Below, piece by piece: positions 1-8,808 of a stretch of 64,000 nucleotides of DNA (positions are counted from its first letter, which is position 1; each line of letters begins with the position of its first letter). Below the pieces are notes generated by a model. It had not been told where the DNA came from. It saw only the letters and a program-made list of their open reading frames with translations, and did not search any database. The DNA comes from Limnobacter sp. 130 (GTDB lineage: Bacteria; Pseudomonadota; Gammaproteobacteria; Burkholderiales; Burkholderiaceae_B): assembly GCF_902506325.1 (NCBI RefSeq), contig NZ_LR732330.1, positions 62,001 to 126,000 of the forward strand, in the 5' to 3' direction. The translations under genes and the position numbers were made by a program.

Positions 1-188
1 AATTCGCCCACCACGGTTGTGCAACGAATCGTTTGAACGTATTCGCCTTTCACCGTGATTTCCTTTGCGGGGAAATTGTGCCCGGTAGACAATCCGAGGC
101 TTTGCTCGCCTGCCTCAATCCAGGTTAAGTGGGCCATGGCTGGAGCAGTGGTACTAATAAAGAACAGGGCAATTAATTTCTTCAACAT
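1..188 (-). CDS. Exported protein, N-terminal fragment (possibly DUF4198-like)
   Basis: Only the first 62 codons lie in the window; the gene continues past the left edge. The ATG at 188 opens with a Sec signal peptide (MLKKLIALFFISTTAPAMA), with likely cleavage after AMA, so the product should be periplasmic or envelope-associated. The mature start HLTWIEAGEQ recalls the A-H-x-F-W-I-E start of DUF4198 proteins, some of which sit near metal-uptake genes. That family link is inference from a few residues. It is transcribed divergently from the gene at 246. Confidence 0.6.
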   Translation of the reverse strand, partial: MLKKLIALFFISTTAPAMAHLTWIEAGEQSLGLSTGHNFPAKEITVKGEYVQTIRCTTVVGE

Positions 189-245
189 AACAACTTTGGT
201 GCCGCAGGTTAGAATCATTTAACAGTACTACACATCGGAATGACA

Positions 246-1280
246 ATGGCAAAAACCTCAATCCCGGAACCCAAAGATTTGGCTTCGCAACTGCTTGAGG
301 CCGAAGTTGCTTTCTGGCTTCAGAACCTGAAAGGTAAAAAGTTTCAGGCTTTGCTTGCCGACGAAGTGACCCATATCCTGGGAAGGTTTGAATACATTCG
401 CCTGCGCGATGCTGTGGATGAAAACAAGGTCAAGGCCACTGCGCAACGTTATGCCGTGGAAATGGAAATTGGTGGTGCCATTCCCGAGTTGTTTGGTGAA
501 ATTGCCAATCGCATTTTTGAATTTCCAGCCAGCCAGACCACAAAGATTGGCGAGGTGGTGTCCGACTCAATCGCGACAGAATTCATCGAGAAAATATTTG
601 AGCAAGACGGTGTGCTTGATCATGCTGTCACCAACATCAGAAACAGCACGCCATTTCGGCATTTTTTGTCAGACGTCATTTTCACCGTGCTCAAAGGCTA
701 TGTATTTGAGCAAAACAACCTGATGAAATTTTCGACGGTGGCCAGCAGCACACGCAAAGTGCGGGAGTGGCTCAGCTCCAAAGCGCCCGATTTGTCAGAA
801 GGTCTTGAAGACCGAGTGCGCAACCTGATGGAAAGTGGCGTCAAAGGTTCGCTCGAAATGGTGGATGAAACCCTGGACAACGAGCAATACCGTGAAACAG
901 CCATGAACAGCGCTTTGGCTTTTTGGGATGTGGTGCGCGAGTGGCCGTTGACCGCGTATCGCGATTACCTGACCGAGCAAGACTTCCAGGAGTTCATGGT
1001 GCTGGGCTATGAGTTCTGGCTTGAATTCCGCAACACCGAGTACTTGAAGTCGTGCATTGATTTGGGTGTCGACTTTTTCTTTGAGAAGTATGGCGACCAG
1101 TCGCTACAAGCTCTGTTGGACGACATCGGGATCACCCATGAAATGATCACGGGCGAACTGGACAATTACATTCCGGACCTGGCTGCCTTGATGATCAAGG
1201 AAGGGGTTGCGGAAAGTTTCCTGCGTCGCAATTTGCTGCGTTTTTACAGCAGCAAGAAGGTGCAAGACCTTCTTGCCTGA
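246..1280 (+). CDS. Conserved hypothetical protein, all-helical, cytoplasmic
   Basis: About 344 residues, no signal peptide, no obvious membrane segment; composition and periodicity suggest a mostly alpha-helical soluble protein rich in Glu, Phe and Leu. I do not recognise a family. Two in-frame ATGs exist, at 240 and 246; GGA at 237-239 sits six bases before the second, so 246 is preferred. It converges on the lipoprotein gene ending at 1290 with only nine bases between stops. No function is assigned. Confidence 0.8.
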   Translation: MAKTSIPEPKDLASQLLEAEVAFWLQNLKGKKFQALLADEVTHILGRFEYIRLRDAVDENKVKATAQRYAVEMEIGGAIPELFGEIANRIFEFPASQTTKIGEVVSDSIATEFIEKIFEQDGVLDHAVTNIRNSTPFRHFLSDVIFTVLKGYVFEQNNLMKFSTVASSTRKVREWLSSKAPDLSEGLEDRVRNLMESGVKGSLEMVDETLDNEQYRETAMNSALAFWDVVREWPLTAYRDYLTEQDFQEFMVLGYEFWLEFRNTEYLKSCIDLGVDFFFEKYGDQSLQALLDDIGITHEMITGELDNYIPDLAALMIKEGVAESFLRRNLLRFYSSKKVQDLLA

Positions 1281-1289
1281 TCGATGGTT

Positions 1290-3437
1290 TTAAAGGTTAC
1301 CTGTACTGGTGCCTGCTGGCAGATTCAATACCTTGCCGTTGCTGAAATTCAGTACCACGGGACCATCTGACACGACAGTGTAGGCTGCGCCGTTTTGCAG
1401 GCAGCTAGCCGCCGTGTCAATTCTCATTGATGTCACATTGGTCAAATTGGCTGTGAGGCGATTTTCATTGGCTGCCTGCACTGGCATACCCATCAACCTG
1501 CGGAAAGTCTGGATGAAAGGTACTGGCCCATTGCCAGCCGTTTGCCCGTTCTCGAAAGTGCTGGTGCTTCGTGCACAGGCAAAGCTTTCTACGTCTATGA
1601 CAATGTCGCCTTCGGCACGGCCCTTGATACGGCTTAGCCAATAGGCTTTGTCATGCTTGATGTCGTATTCCGGGTATGCAAATGCTTCATTGGTTTTGTA
1701 CGTAATTCGGCCATGGTTCTTCACGCGGGTCAGGTTGCGTGTGAACTCGGCTTCTTTGCCCCATTCATCGAGTGCAATCAGGGTCAGGTGTTCAGCCACC
1801 AGGTGCATGTAAAACTCGTATAACACACCGTCAGTCTGGCCCAGTTTCAAGGCCCAATCCAATCCGGTATTCACTTGCACCAGCTCGTCCAGCGCGCCAT
1901 AAGAATGCGTGCCAGGAATGTGGCGTAAATTGCCCAGATAATTGCTGATGTTGCCAACGCCACCGATGGTGCTACTCAAGGGAAAGGCGAAGGGTAGGGT
2001 ACTTGTTAACGCCTGTTCGCCCTGAATCAATGCTTCTCCAATCAGTGGCGTGTTTAAAATGCTGCCGGTGAAGCCCACCCAGTTACTCAAGCCGGCAAAG
2101 CGGTCTGGGTACAGCGCGGCCAAACGCGTGGAACCATATCCACCCATGGAGTAGCCGCCCACCAGAACCCGGTCTTCGTCGATGTTGAATGTGTTCAGGG
2201 CGTCGTCCAGTACATCGAGCACATCGCGTTCAGACAAGCCTGAATAGAAACCATATGGGCCGCGGCCCAAGGGCGAGATCAACACGCGATCGAGTTGATC
2301 GCCAAATTGCGCCTGCATTCCGGGTTGATTAATTTGGCTGGCGTGATTGGCTTCACAACCGTGCATGATCATTTGCAGGCTGCGTTGATCGTCAAAATTA
2401 CCGCCTGCAGGAATGTACACACCATAGGGTTGGTACTTGCCGACAAAGTGGAAGTACTGGCCGCAGAACATGCTGTCGGTTTCAGGGCTGCTGGCCTCGG
2501 CCTGCAACACCATGCCTTCTCCGGTGGAATTCGGTGCCGTGTACTTTGAGGTATAAACCCGTTGTCTGAAGCCTGCATCGACCACCGCCTTTTCGGTGTT
2601 GCCCGCTGTCAGTTTGCGGCTGTCGATTTGTGCAAAAAATTGGCTTATGTCGCCTGCACCCAGTGCGGCTGCCTGCTTGTCTTCCCACCAGTTGCCTTTG
2701 CCGGGCAAAAGCTGCGAGGGTATGGTGCCTTCAGCACCAGCCTCTTCTTCATGCCCTCGAAATGCCACGTTCATGACTTCGCCACTGCTTTGCGCTGTCA
2801 CCGCCCACATTTTGAACTTGCCGTTGGCTGGGGCAGGGAATGTACCAGTGATCAAATTGCTATCGGGGTTGCCCGTGTTGAATTCGTAAGTGATGTCGGC
2901 ACCCTGCACAGCCAAACCCAACAGACTTTCTGATCCCGTGGCGGGGTTGTTGTCGGTATCAAGTGCAATCGCAGCAATGGTTTGACCTGCTTCATAAAGT
3001 GCATTCAACTCAAACGTGGCTGTGTAGGTATTGCCTTGACGACTCACTCTTAGTACTACCAGATCGGCTGTGCTTTCCGCGCCAACCGGATAGCGAGAGT
3101 CGCCCGCTGTGGGAGAGAGCAGGCCAGGTGTATTGGCAAACGGATTCTCATTTTGGCCTGAACGACTGGCCAGGTTCAGCAACGTGGGGCTTGGGGACAG
3201 CAAGCCTGTGTCTGCGCCGTAATCATCGTAGACATAATCCCGATACACCAGCACGCCATTGCACACTTCGGTCACCCCACCAAACCACGATTGCTCATTG
3301 CATTGTTCGGTTTCTTGTGGGTTTACGGGCGTTCCAGTACTGCTGTTGTTCGCAACAGTTGTGTCGTCTCCGCCGCAGGCTGCGAGCAGCAAAGCGAGTG
3401 TTAGCGAAATCAGTTTTTTGGGGGAATTACAAGGCAC
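1290..3437 (-). CDS. Secreted lipoprotein serine hydrolase (PHB-depolymerase/esterase-like)
   Basis: A 715-residue lipoprotein: signal peptide with lipobox LLAAC (Cys21) and GGDD following, so probably outer-membrane anchored. Residues about 100-260 form a beta-rich domain with Asp/Asn-rich turns resembling carbohydrate- or surface-binding modules. The catalytic alpha/beta-hydrolase region holds GYSMGG with nucleophile Ser430, preceded by IMHGCEANH near 360, as in PHB-depolymerase and feruloyl-esterase families. Substrate is not readable; a polymer or ester outside the cell is plausible. The start is GTG at 3437 with no clear ribosome site, but the signal peptide fits it. C-terminal residues 600-715 match no fold I recognise. 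Confidence 0.8.
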   Translation of the reverse strand: MPCNSPKKLISLTLALLLAACGGDDTTVANNSSTGTPVNPQETEQCNEQSWFGGVTEVCNGVLVYRDYVYDDYGADTGLLSPSPTLLNLASRSGQNENPFANTPGLLSPTAGDSRYPVGAESTADLVVLRVSRQGNTYTATFELNALYEAGQTIAAIALDTDNNPATGSESLLGLAVQGADITYEFNTGNPDSNLITGTFPAPANGKFKMWAVTAQSSGEVMNVAFRGHEEEAGAEGTIPSQLLPGKGNWWEDKQAAALGAGDISQFFAQIDSRKLTAGNTEKAVVDAGFRQRVYTSKYTAPNSTGEGMVLQAEASSPETDSMFCGQYFHFVGKYQPYGVYIPAGGNFDDQRSLQMIMHGCEANHASQINQPGMQAQFGDQLDRVLISPLGRGPYGFYSGLSERDVLDVLDDALNTFNIDEDRVLVGGYSMGGYGSTRLAALYPDRFAGLSNWVGFTGSILNTPLIGEALIQGEQALTSTLPFAFPLSSTIGGVGNISNYLGNLRHIPGTHSYGALDELVQVNTGLDWALKLGQTDGVLYEFYMHLVAEHLTLIALDEWGKEAEFTRNLTRVKNHGRITYKTNEAFAYPEYDIKHDKAYWLSRIKGRAEGDIVIDVESFACARSTSTFENGQTAGNGPVPFIQTFRRLMGMPVQAANENRLTANLTNVTSMRIDTAASCLQNGAAYTVVSDGPVVLNFSNGKVLNLPAGTSTGNL

Positions 3438-3510
3438 GGTAAAAGTCCATTTTTACATTGGGTACGATGAACTTTTACTTCGGTAAAGTACTGATGGATT
3501 CAAATAAAAC

Positions 3511-4398
3511 TTAATTGCTGCTGGCCAGAATCTGGAAGTCTTTCGCCCAGCCCGCCGCGCGGTCGGCTGCGTTATTGCGTTGCTCGGGCGTGGCCGAATT
3601 AAGCACATCCACAATCAGCGCAATTGTGGTCTTTTGCCGTTGTTCACTTTCCTGTTTGTCGCTTGGGCTGGAAGGGGTTTGCCAAGCGTTGAGCAATCGC
3701 GCAATCTCGCGGCTTAAGGTGGCCTGGTCAATTTGACGGTTCGCTGCTGTGTTCACCAAATCCATGAATTGCTGCTGTCGCTCCAACCTGTTTTCGTAGC
3801 GCGATTCGGCCCAACGTGTTTCAGTTCGTGCCCAAGCTTCAATCTGTTTCAGTTGCACAGGGTTTAATGTGCCCAGCCAACGCTCGAATCGTTCAGTCAT
3901 GCGCTCAATGGACTCGTTGACCCGTTTTTCTGCGTTTTGCATCAAACGTTCTTCGCGGTATTCCACATTGGATTTGTTAAGCGCTTGCTGAATATCCCGA
4001 ATTTGATTGGGCCACAAGCCCAACATGTTTTTTGCAATGACTGGGGCCGCCTCGTTGGCAGTGCGGCGCAGGGAGGCCCGGATTGCCTGGTTTAAGGCCT
4101 GCACTTGTGCGGCATTGACAGGTGTTACCACGCCATTGCGTGCCGCCAAAGCCTGGCGAGCTGTTTGCAATTCATTGGCCAACACCGGCAGTTCGGCATT
4201 GCGGTGCCATTCAACAATGTTGTTCAGACTTGTTTTGAGTAAAGCGGATTGTTCAGAATCGAAATCGACTTTGTTGGTCAGGTAAGTGTGCGCAAAAGTG
4301 GCCGAGTTGTTGTAACCCAGTTTGATTGCACTGCATGCTGCAAGCAAGCTCAGGCAGGCCATGAGTAAAAAGGTTCGGGTTCGAATTGCCGGTTTCAT
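3511..4398 (-). CDS. DUF6279 family lipoprotein
   Basis: About 295 residues with an N-terminal lipoprotein signal ending in LLAAC, followed by SAIKLGYNN, the typical opening of DUF6279 lipoproteins. The remainder is long amphipathic helix rich in Gln, Arg and Glu with several RxE(R)W-like repeats, suggesting an extended helical periplasmic protein. The role of the family is unknown. GTG at 4401 directly precedes the ATG at 4398; the ATG is preferred. A 61-base gap separates it from the toxin-like gene downstream on the other side, so it may be transcribed alone. Confidence 0.8.
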   Translation of the reverse strand: MKPAIRTRTFLLMACLSLLAACSAIKLGYNNSATFAHTYLTNKVDFDSEQSALLKTSLNNIVEWHRNAELPVLANELQTARQALAARNGVVTPVNAAQVQALNQAIRASLRRTANEAAPVIAKNMLGLWPNQIRDIQQALNKSNVEYREERLMQNAEKRVNESIERMTERFERWLGTLNPVQLKQIEAWARTETRWAESRYENRLERQQQFMDLVNTAANRQIDQATLSREIARLLNAWQTPSSPSDKQESEQRQKTTIALIVDVLNSATPEQRNNAADRAAGWAKDFQILASSN

Positions 4399-4462
4399 CA
4401 CGAATTCTGGGCACTCAAAAAGTTAAAACTGTGTGTTTATGACCCAGTGAGCCAGCATTCGT

Positions 4463-5032
4463 TCACTGTGCGTTGAAACGATGCGCCCACTCAGGCAACG
4501 GATCCACAAATTGATTCAGTACTCCACCGTGGATACGCAGTATTTTTCGGAACGGTTCCTGGGCACTGGAGTTGTCGAGCACCCAAACATCGTCGCACAG
4601 CGGCAGGGCATTCAACACATTGTCAACGGTTCTCGGAATTCGTGCTTCAATTTTGTCTTCAGGCACTGCATGCCCGCCAGTTTCAATGCGCTGGTGCACT
4701 CGGGCCTTGTTCAAATTGCTTTGTTCAAGGTGAACAAACACCATCACCACCTGGTAGCCCAAGGCTTTGGCCTTGGCTACAAAATCAATTTTGGAGGGGT
4801 GAGAGAACACCGTTTCAAAGCAAAAGTTTTTGCCTTGTTCAAGCAAGCTGTTTCTCAGGTTTTCGGCGATTTTCGCCGCCTCGTAGCTGTGTTCTTCAGG
4901 TGCTTGCGAGAAGACATCGCGCGCAATATTGTCGGCATTAATGAATGGCATGCCCAGGGGTTCAAGCTGGGTTCGGTAAAAAGTGGTTTTTCCTGCGCCA
5001 TTGCCGCCCACCAGCAGCCACAGTTGTTTCAT
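4463..5032 (-). CDS. Zeta-toxin-like P-loop kinase (toxin of a TA pair)
   Basis: 189 residues. Walker A LVGGNGAGKTT at residues 6-16, FINADNIARDVF near 30-41, CFETVFSHPSK near 71-81, and the late R-x-E-x-G-G-H motif followed by IEARIPRT, all in the order seen in zeta-toxin-like small P-loop kinases; classical zeta toxins phosphorylate UDP-N-acetylglucosamine. Whether this one acts on cell-wall precursors or another substrate cannot be told. Its ATG overlaps the stop of the upstream antitoxin gene by four bases (ATGA), implying translational coupling. Confidence 0.8.
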   Translation of the reverse strand: MKQLWLLVGGNGAGKTTFYRTQLEPLGMPFINADNIARDVFSQAPEEHSYEAAKIAENLRNSLLEQGKNFCFETVFSHPSKIDFVAKAKALGYQVVMVFVHLEQSNLNKARVHQRIETGGHAVPEDKIEARIPRTVDNVLNALPLCDDVWVLDNSSAQEPFRKILRIHGGVLNQFVDPLPEWAHRFNAQ

Positions 5033-5439
5033 GCCAATTTGAGTGGTGTGAACACGCCGTTGTCGAACTGACCCAGCCTGATTTTGCCCTTGGCATCAAT
5101 TTGTTCCAGCATGCCCGGGTGTGTGGTGCTGGCTTGGTAGCGCACCTTGTGCTGGCTAACCTCGCTTTTCAATTCACCGGTGCTGCGTTTCATGTCCAAA
5201 TTGCCAAACACCCAGTCTGCGCTTACGGGTGGCGCATTGACCTGCTCCAGCTTAACGCGCAACAGGCCAGCCTTGATTTGCAACAGGGTTTCCGGGTCGA
5301 GCAGGCTTTCAACTTTTTGACCAATGCTGGCCCAATATTCAATTTGCTCGGCTGCACTGCGGTGGTGTAGTTTACCCAGCACGGCAGCGTTGCTCATCAA
5401 ATCAGACTGAATTCGAATGGGTGAAGAGGCTTTGGCCAT
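5029..5439 (-). CDS. ParD-like antitoxin
   Basis: 136 residues. The segment RSAAEQIEYWASIGQKVE at 26-43 is the signature helix of the ParD-like antitoxin family (ribbon-helix-helix-type DNA binders), preceded by a basic strand PIRIQSDLM. The C-terminal half (residues 70-136) is beta-rich and probably contacts the toxin. A good ribosome site, GGAAG, lies six bases before the ATG. It is the first gene of a two-gene operon with the zeta-like kinase; the palindrome at 5478-5496 just upstream is the likely autoregulatory operator. Confidence 0.8.
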   Translation of the reverse strand: MAKASSPIRIQSDLMSNAAVLGKLHHRSAAEQIEYWASIGQKVESLLDPETLLQIKAGLLRVKLEQVNAPPVSADWVFGNLDMKRSTGELKSEVSQHKVRYQASTTHPGMLEQIDAKGKIRLGQFDNGVFTPLKLA

Positions 5440-5477
5440 GGTGTACTTCCTTGATTCAATACCTGTGAACGCTTTAA

Positions 5478-5496
5478 TTGTAGCAAAATGCTACAA
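5478..5496. promoter_or_regulatory. Palindromic operator of the toxin-antitoxin operon
   Basis: Perfect inverted repeat TTGTAGC-AAAAT-GCTACAA with 7-bp arms, 39 bases upstream of the antitoxin ATG. Position and symmetry fit an operator bound by the antitoxin dimer, alone or with toxin, to autorepress the operon. Binding is inferred. Confidence 0.6.
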
Positions 5497-5524
5497 AATT
5501 GGCAATTCACAGGGAAATATCCAA

Positions 5525-6538
5525 TCAAAGGTTCCTGAGTACAAATTCCTTGATGGCTTGTGCACAGGGGTAGGGCGTTTCAATCATGGGCAAGTGACCC
5601 ACGCCATCGAACAAACACATTTCTGATCGTTTAATCAGGCGCTCAAACTCGTAGGCACAGCTGATGTGGAGTACATCGTCCTCTTTGCCCCACATGACCA
5701 AGGTCGGCGCTGAAATATCCTCAAATGTGGTCTTGGTGTAATCGGGGCGACGGCTGAGCATTTCTTGAAACAGAAAGCCGTTGACGTCCCTTCGATGAAT
5801 CAATTCAGTGGCAGAAAAAAAGGCAGCCGATGCGGCCAGTGCCCTGTTGTGAAAGACCAGGTCGGTCAGTTTCATGACATCCATCGGCGCACGCGGTACA
5901 AGCCGGTTTTTGCCGCGCAACACTTCGCGGATGAAGTCGGTTTCCTCGGTGCCCGGCAAGCCCAAGGCATCCATTAGCACCAGGCTGGTGACCATTTCAG
6001 GAAAGCGGGCAGCCAGAAGGCCGGCCAAGGCGCCGCCCATGGAATTGCCCACCACGTTGACTTTGTGTACGCCAATTTCAGTGAGCCAGTCGTGCAGGCG
6101 TTCGGTTTGGTCCTCTAGACCATAATTGCGATCCGGGTTAAAGCCGCTTTCACCCCAACCTGGAAGGTCGGGGATCAAAATGCGAAACTGTCCTGCGAAA
6201 AATGGCAGCAATGGCAGCCAGTGTTCTTTCGCGGCAGCAAAGCCATGCATCAGCAACAGGGCAGGGCTGCTTTCCTGGCCAATTTCCAGCCAAACCAGTT
6301 TGTCTCTACCCACACCAATGCGTTTGCGGTGCACGCCCACCAAACCGCCATACCAAGGGTTTAAACGTGTAAAGCTGAACAGTTTGGGCCGCCAGTCCCT
6401 CAGCTTTTCAGGGTCTATTTCCGGCGCGTGGCGCAGAAAAGCTTCACCGACGTGATCAAAGTATTGATCAACCAGTTTTGCGCCTTCGCTAATGGGTGTT
6501 ACTTCTTTGCCTTTGGACTTGCGGACAGGTTTGGCCAA
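5525..6538 (-). CDS. Alpha/beta fold hydrolase
   Basis: 337 residues, cytosolic. LLLMHGFAAAKEHW (oxyanion region) near 95-108, nucleophile elbow GNSMGG near 164-169, acid in VMWGKEDDVL near 284-293 and catalytic His in GVGHLPMIE near 314-322 give a complete triad. The overall pattern is of lipase/esterase-type single-domain hydrolases (YbfF/PHA-depolymerase-like class), and the lid region between 195 and 255 is helical. Substrate unknown. A lysine-rich N-terminus (KPVRKSKGKE) is unusual but not a signal peptide. It lies upstream of the TA operator in the same direction. Confidence 0.85.
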   Translation of the reverse strand: MAKPVRKSKGKEVTPISEGAKLVDQYFDHVGEAFLRHAPEIDPEKLRDWRPKLFSFTRLNPWYGGLVGVHRKRIGVGRDKLVWLEIGQESSPALLLMHGFAAAKEHWLPLLPFFAGQFRILIPDLPGWGESGFNPDRNYGLEDQTERLHDWLTEIGVHKVNVVGNSMGGALAGLLAARFPEMVTSLVLMDALGLPGTEETDFIREVLRGKNRLVPRAPMDVMKLTDLVFHNRALAASAAFFSATELIHRRDVNGFLFQEMLSRRPDYTKTTFEDISAPTLVMWGKEDDVLHISCAYEFERLIKRSEMCLFDGVGHLPMIETPYPCAQAIKEFVLRNL

Positions 6539-6810
6539 GTTGAACCTTCTATTTTTAGTATTGATACATGCTTACCAAAGCATACTTCGAAATAATCATT
6601 GTCTTTGTTATTGTCTTCATCATTCGGGGCTTGGCTTACACTGTCCTTGCAAGCCAGCCCGATATTTTTGAGTACTCCTTCAGCTTGTGTCAGGTAGCCG
6701 ACATATTTCATTTCCAATACAAGTCATCTAGTAAGCCTGCTCGGTCACTTGCTCAATCCTTTCTGGTCATTTGGCAGTACAAGCCTTAACAACAAGGCAT
6801 AGGTGGCGGG

Positions 6811-8808
6811 ATGAAGCGGCGTGATGTATTGAAAGCAATGGCAGCAACTGGCCTTGTAGGTTGTGGCGGGGACAATGTACTCACCAACAGCCCTGGCGGG
6901 CCGGTCGATCCCTCTGAACCCGGGCCGGGCGCGGGTTCGCCTATCGCCAGCAATGAATTCGAACAGGCTTTGCCGCAACCAGGTTTCGAGCCTGCAGGGT
7001 TTGACTTTCCCATGGTGTTGGCCATGCCTTTTGCGCACGGTGTGGCCAGTGGAGACCCCTTGGCTGACCGGGTTATTTTGTGGACCCGAATCACCTTGCC
7101 GGAATACCCGGTACAGGGTGTGCAGGTACGCTGGCTGGTCAGTACCACACCCGACATGAACAACGTGATACGGCGCGGCACGCAACGCGTGGTGGCGGAA
7201 AATGATTACACCCTGAAAGTGGATGCACAGGGTTTGCAGCCTGCCACCACTTACTACTATCAATTTGTAACCGGGCCTCACAGCAGCATTGTGGGCCGCA
7301 CGCGCACTGCGCCCGCAGACATGGTGTCGGCGATTCGACTGGCCGTGGTGTCGTGTTCCAGTTACTGGTCAAGCACCTGGAGTGGTTATGGGGCGATTGC
7401 GCAACGTGACGATCTGGATTTGGTCATTCACTGTGGCGATTACATTTATGATTTTGTGGACGAAGACGAACAGGTTCGGGCGCGCAGAAACATTGAAGAC
7501 ACAGCCTATGTGGATTATCGCGACTGGTTGAATATTGACGAATGCCGCCGACGTTATGCGCTGTTTCGTTCAGACCCCAATTTGATGGCGGCGCACCAGC
7601 AACACCCGTGGTTTATTACCTGGGACAACCACGACATTGATCCGGGGTTTGGCAACGAATTGCCCACCACCTTGCCTGAAGGTGTCGAGTCCACTTGCAC
7701 TTTGCAAGACACCACGCGCGCTTTTTGGGAATGGACCCCTTCTCGTCCAGTGAAGGCCGATGGCAGCGGTGAATTTATTTTCTACCCCGACACAGAATAC
7801 CCATCGCCGGTTGATCCTTTGTTGGTATACCGAAGTTTGAACTACGGCCCGCTGGCCAGTATTCGCGCCTTGGATACCCAAAGCTATTTACCCGCCTATG
7901 GACTGGAGGCAGATGCCTCACACCTGCCCGAAGGCACGCCGACCTTGTTTGGCAAACCCCAATTTGACTGGTTGCTTTCACAATTGCGAAAAGATGAAAG
8001 CGATGGTGTGCTGTGGAAAGTGTTGAATAACCAAACCTGGATTGCACCGTGGGTGGTGCCCAATGTGGTGGGGTCGCCTGTGATGCCTTTGCCTGTTCGC
8101 TGGAACGATTACAACGCCGAGCGAAATTTGCTGATTTCGCAATTGCGTGGTGGTGCAGAAGTGCCCACGGTGAATGGTACGGTGTTTGTTTCCGGTGACA
8201 TGCATGGCAACTGGATCAGCGATGTGGTGGAAGATGATCAGACTGCCGTGTTGAACGAATACCAGGTTGCACCCCCAGCGCCCACCTTGCGACAGGGCAC
8301 ATCGCCAGAAAATATTGCGGCAGGTTTTCAGCGGGCAGCCACCGCCAATTTGCCAGGTGTGAATTTACGCGCGGCTTCAGCTGCTGTTGAGTTTGCGCCT
8401 TCTTCAATGGGGCGAGGCGGTGCCGATGAACTTGTGGCCAACGCATTGCAGGGCAGCCCGTTTGCTGTGCATGTGGCAGCCAGCCGTGCAATTGAAACGG
8501 CCACCATGCTGGGCAACAAGCATGTTCAATTCATGGAGTGGGTTGAACACGGTTATGGCATTGTGCAACTGGACCAAGACAAAGCCGTGTTTGAATGCTG
8601 GTGGCAAAACAAGCTGCAAGACAACGCGCCCGATGTATTGGGTGTGCAAATGGTGAGTTTTGCGAACGATGAGCCCACACGCTTGCCAACGCCCCGATTT
8701 AAAAACCAGGTCGATTCAGTCACCCTGCATGGCATGCCCGTTCAGCCCAGCAGCAGTTCACGCACTGCGCCATTGGCGCCCATGTCCGCACAAGTGCTGG
8801 CGCGTTAA
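6811..8808 (+). CDS. PhoD-like alkaline phosphatase/phosphodiesterase, exported lipoprotein
   Basis: 665 residues. The N-terminus KRRDVLKAM resembles a twin-arginine signal and is followed by GLVGC, a possible lipobox, so Tat export with lipid anchoring is likely. FAHGVASGDPLADRVILWTR (residues about 76-95) is the PhoD N-terminal domain opening; metal-site motifs follow: VVSCSS, HCGDYIYDF, WDNHDID and SGDMHGNW. PhoD-family enzymes use Fe/Ca to hydrolyse phosphate mono- and diesters, mostly for phosphate scavenging. I saw no convincing Pho box upstream (6539-6810). The stop overlaps the stop of the convergent kinase gene. Confidence 0.88.
   Translation: MKRRDVLKAMAATGLVGCGGDNVLTNSPGGPVDPSEPGPGAGSPIASNEFEQALPQPGFEPAGFDFPMVLAMPFAHGVASGDPLADRVILWTRITLPEYPVQGVQVRWLVSTTPDMNNVIRRGTQRVVAENDYTLKVDAQGLQPATTYYYQFVTGPHSSIVGRTRTAPADMVSAIRLAVVSCSSYWSSTWSGYGAIAQRDDLDLVIHCGDYIYDFVDEDEQVRARRNIEDTAYVDYRDWLNIDECRRRYALFRSDPNLMAAHQQHPWFITWDNHDIDPGFGNELPTTLPEGVESTCTLQDTTRAFWEWTPSRPVKADGSGEFIFYPDTEYPSPVDPLLVYRSLNYGPLASIRALDTQSYLPAYGLEADASHLPEGTPTLFGKPQFDWLLSQLRKDESDGVLWKVLNNQTWIAPWVVPNVVGSPVMPLPVRWNDYNAERNLLISQLRGGAEVPTVNGTVFVSGDMHGNWISDVVEDDQTAVLNEYQVAPPAPTLRQGTSPENIAAGFQRAATANLPGVNLRAASAAVEFAPSSMGRGGADELVANALQGSPFAVHVAASRAIETATMLGNKHVQFMEWVEHGYGIVQLDQDKAVFECWWQNKLQDNAPDVLGVQMVSFANDEPTRLPTPRFKNQVDSVTLHGMPVQPSSSSRTAPLAPMSAQVLAR

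Noticed and set aside
6568-6789. A 73-codon frame on the plus strand between the hydrolase and phosphatase genes
   Set aside because: Low-complexity Ile/Val start from AT-rich intergenic DNA, no ribosome site, and no continuation of coding signal.
6539-6810. Possible Pho box (CACTGTCCTTGCAAG) upstream of the PhoD gene
   Set aside because: Only one weak half-site; the 11-base direct repeat spacing of Pho boxes is absent.
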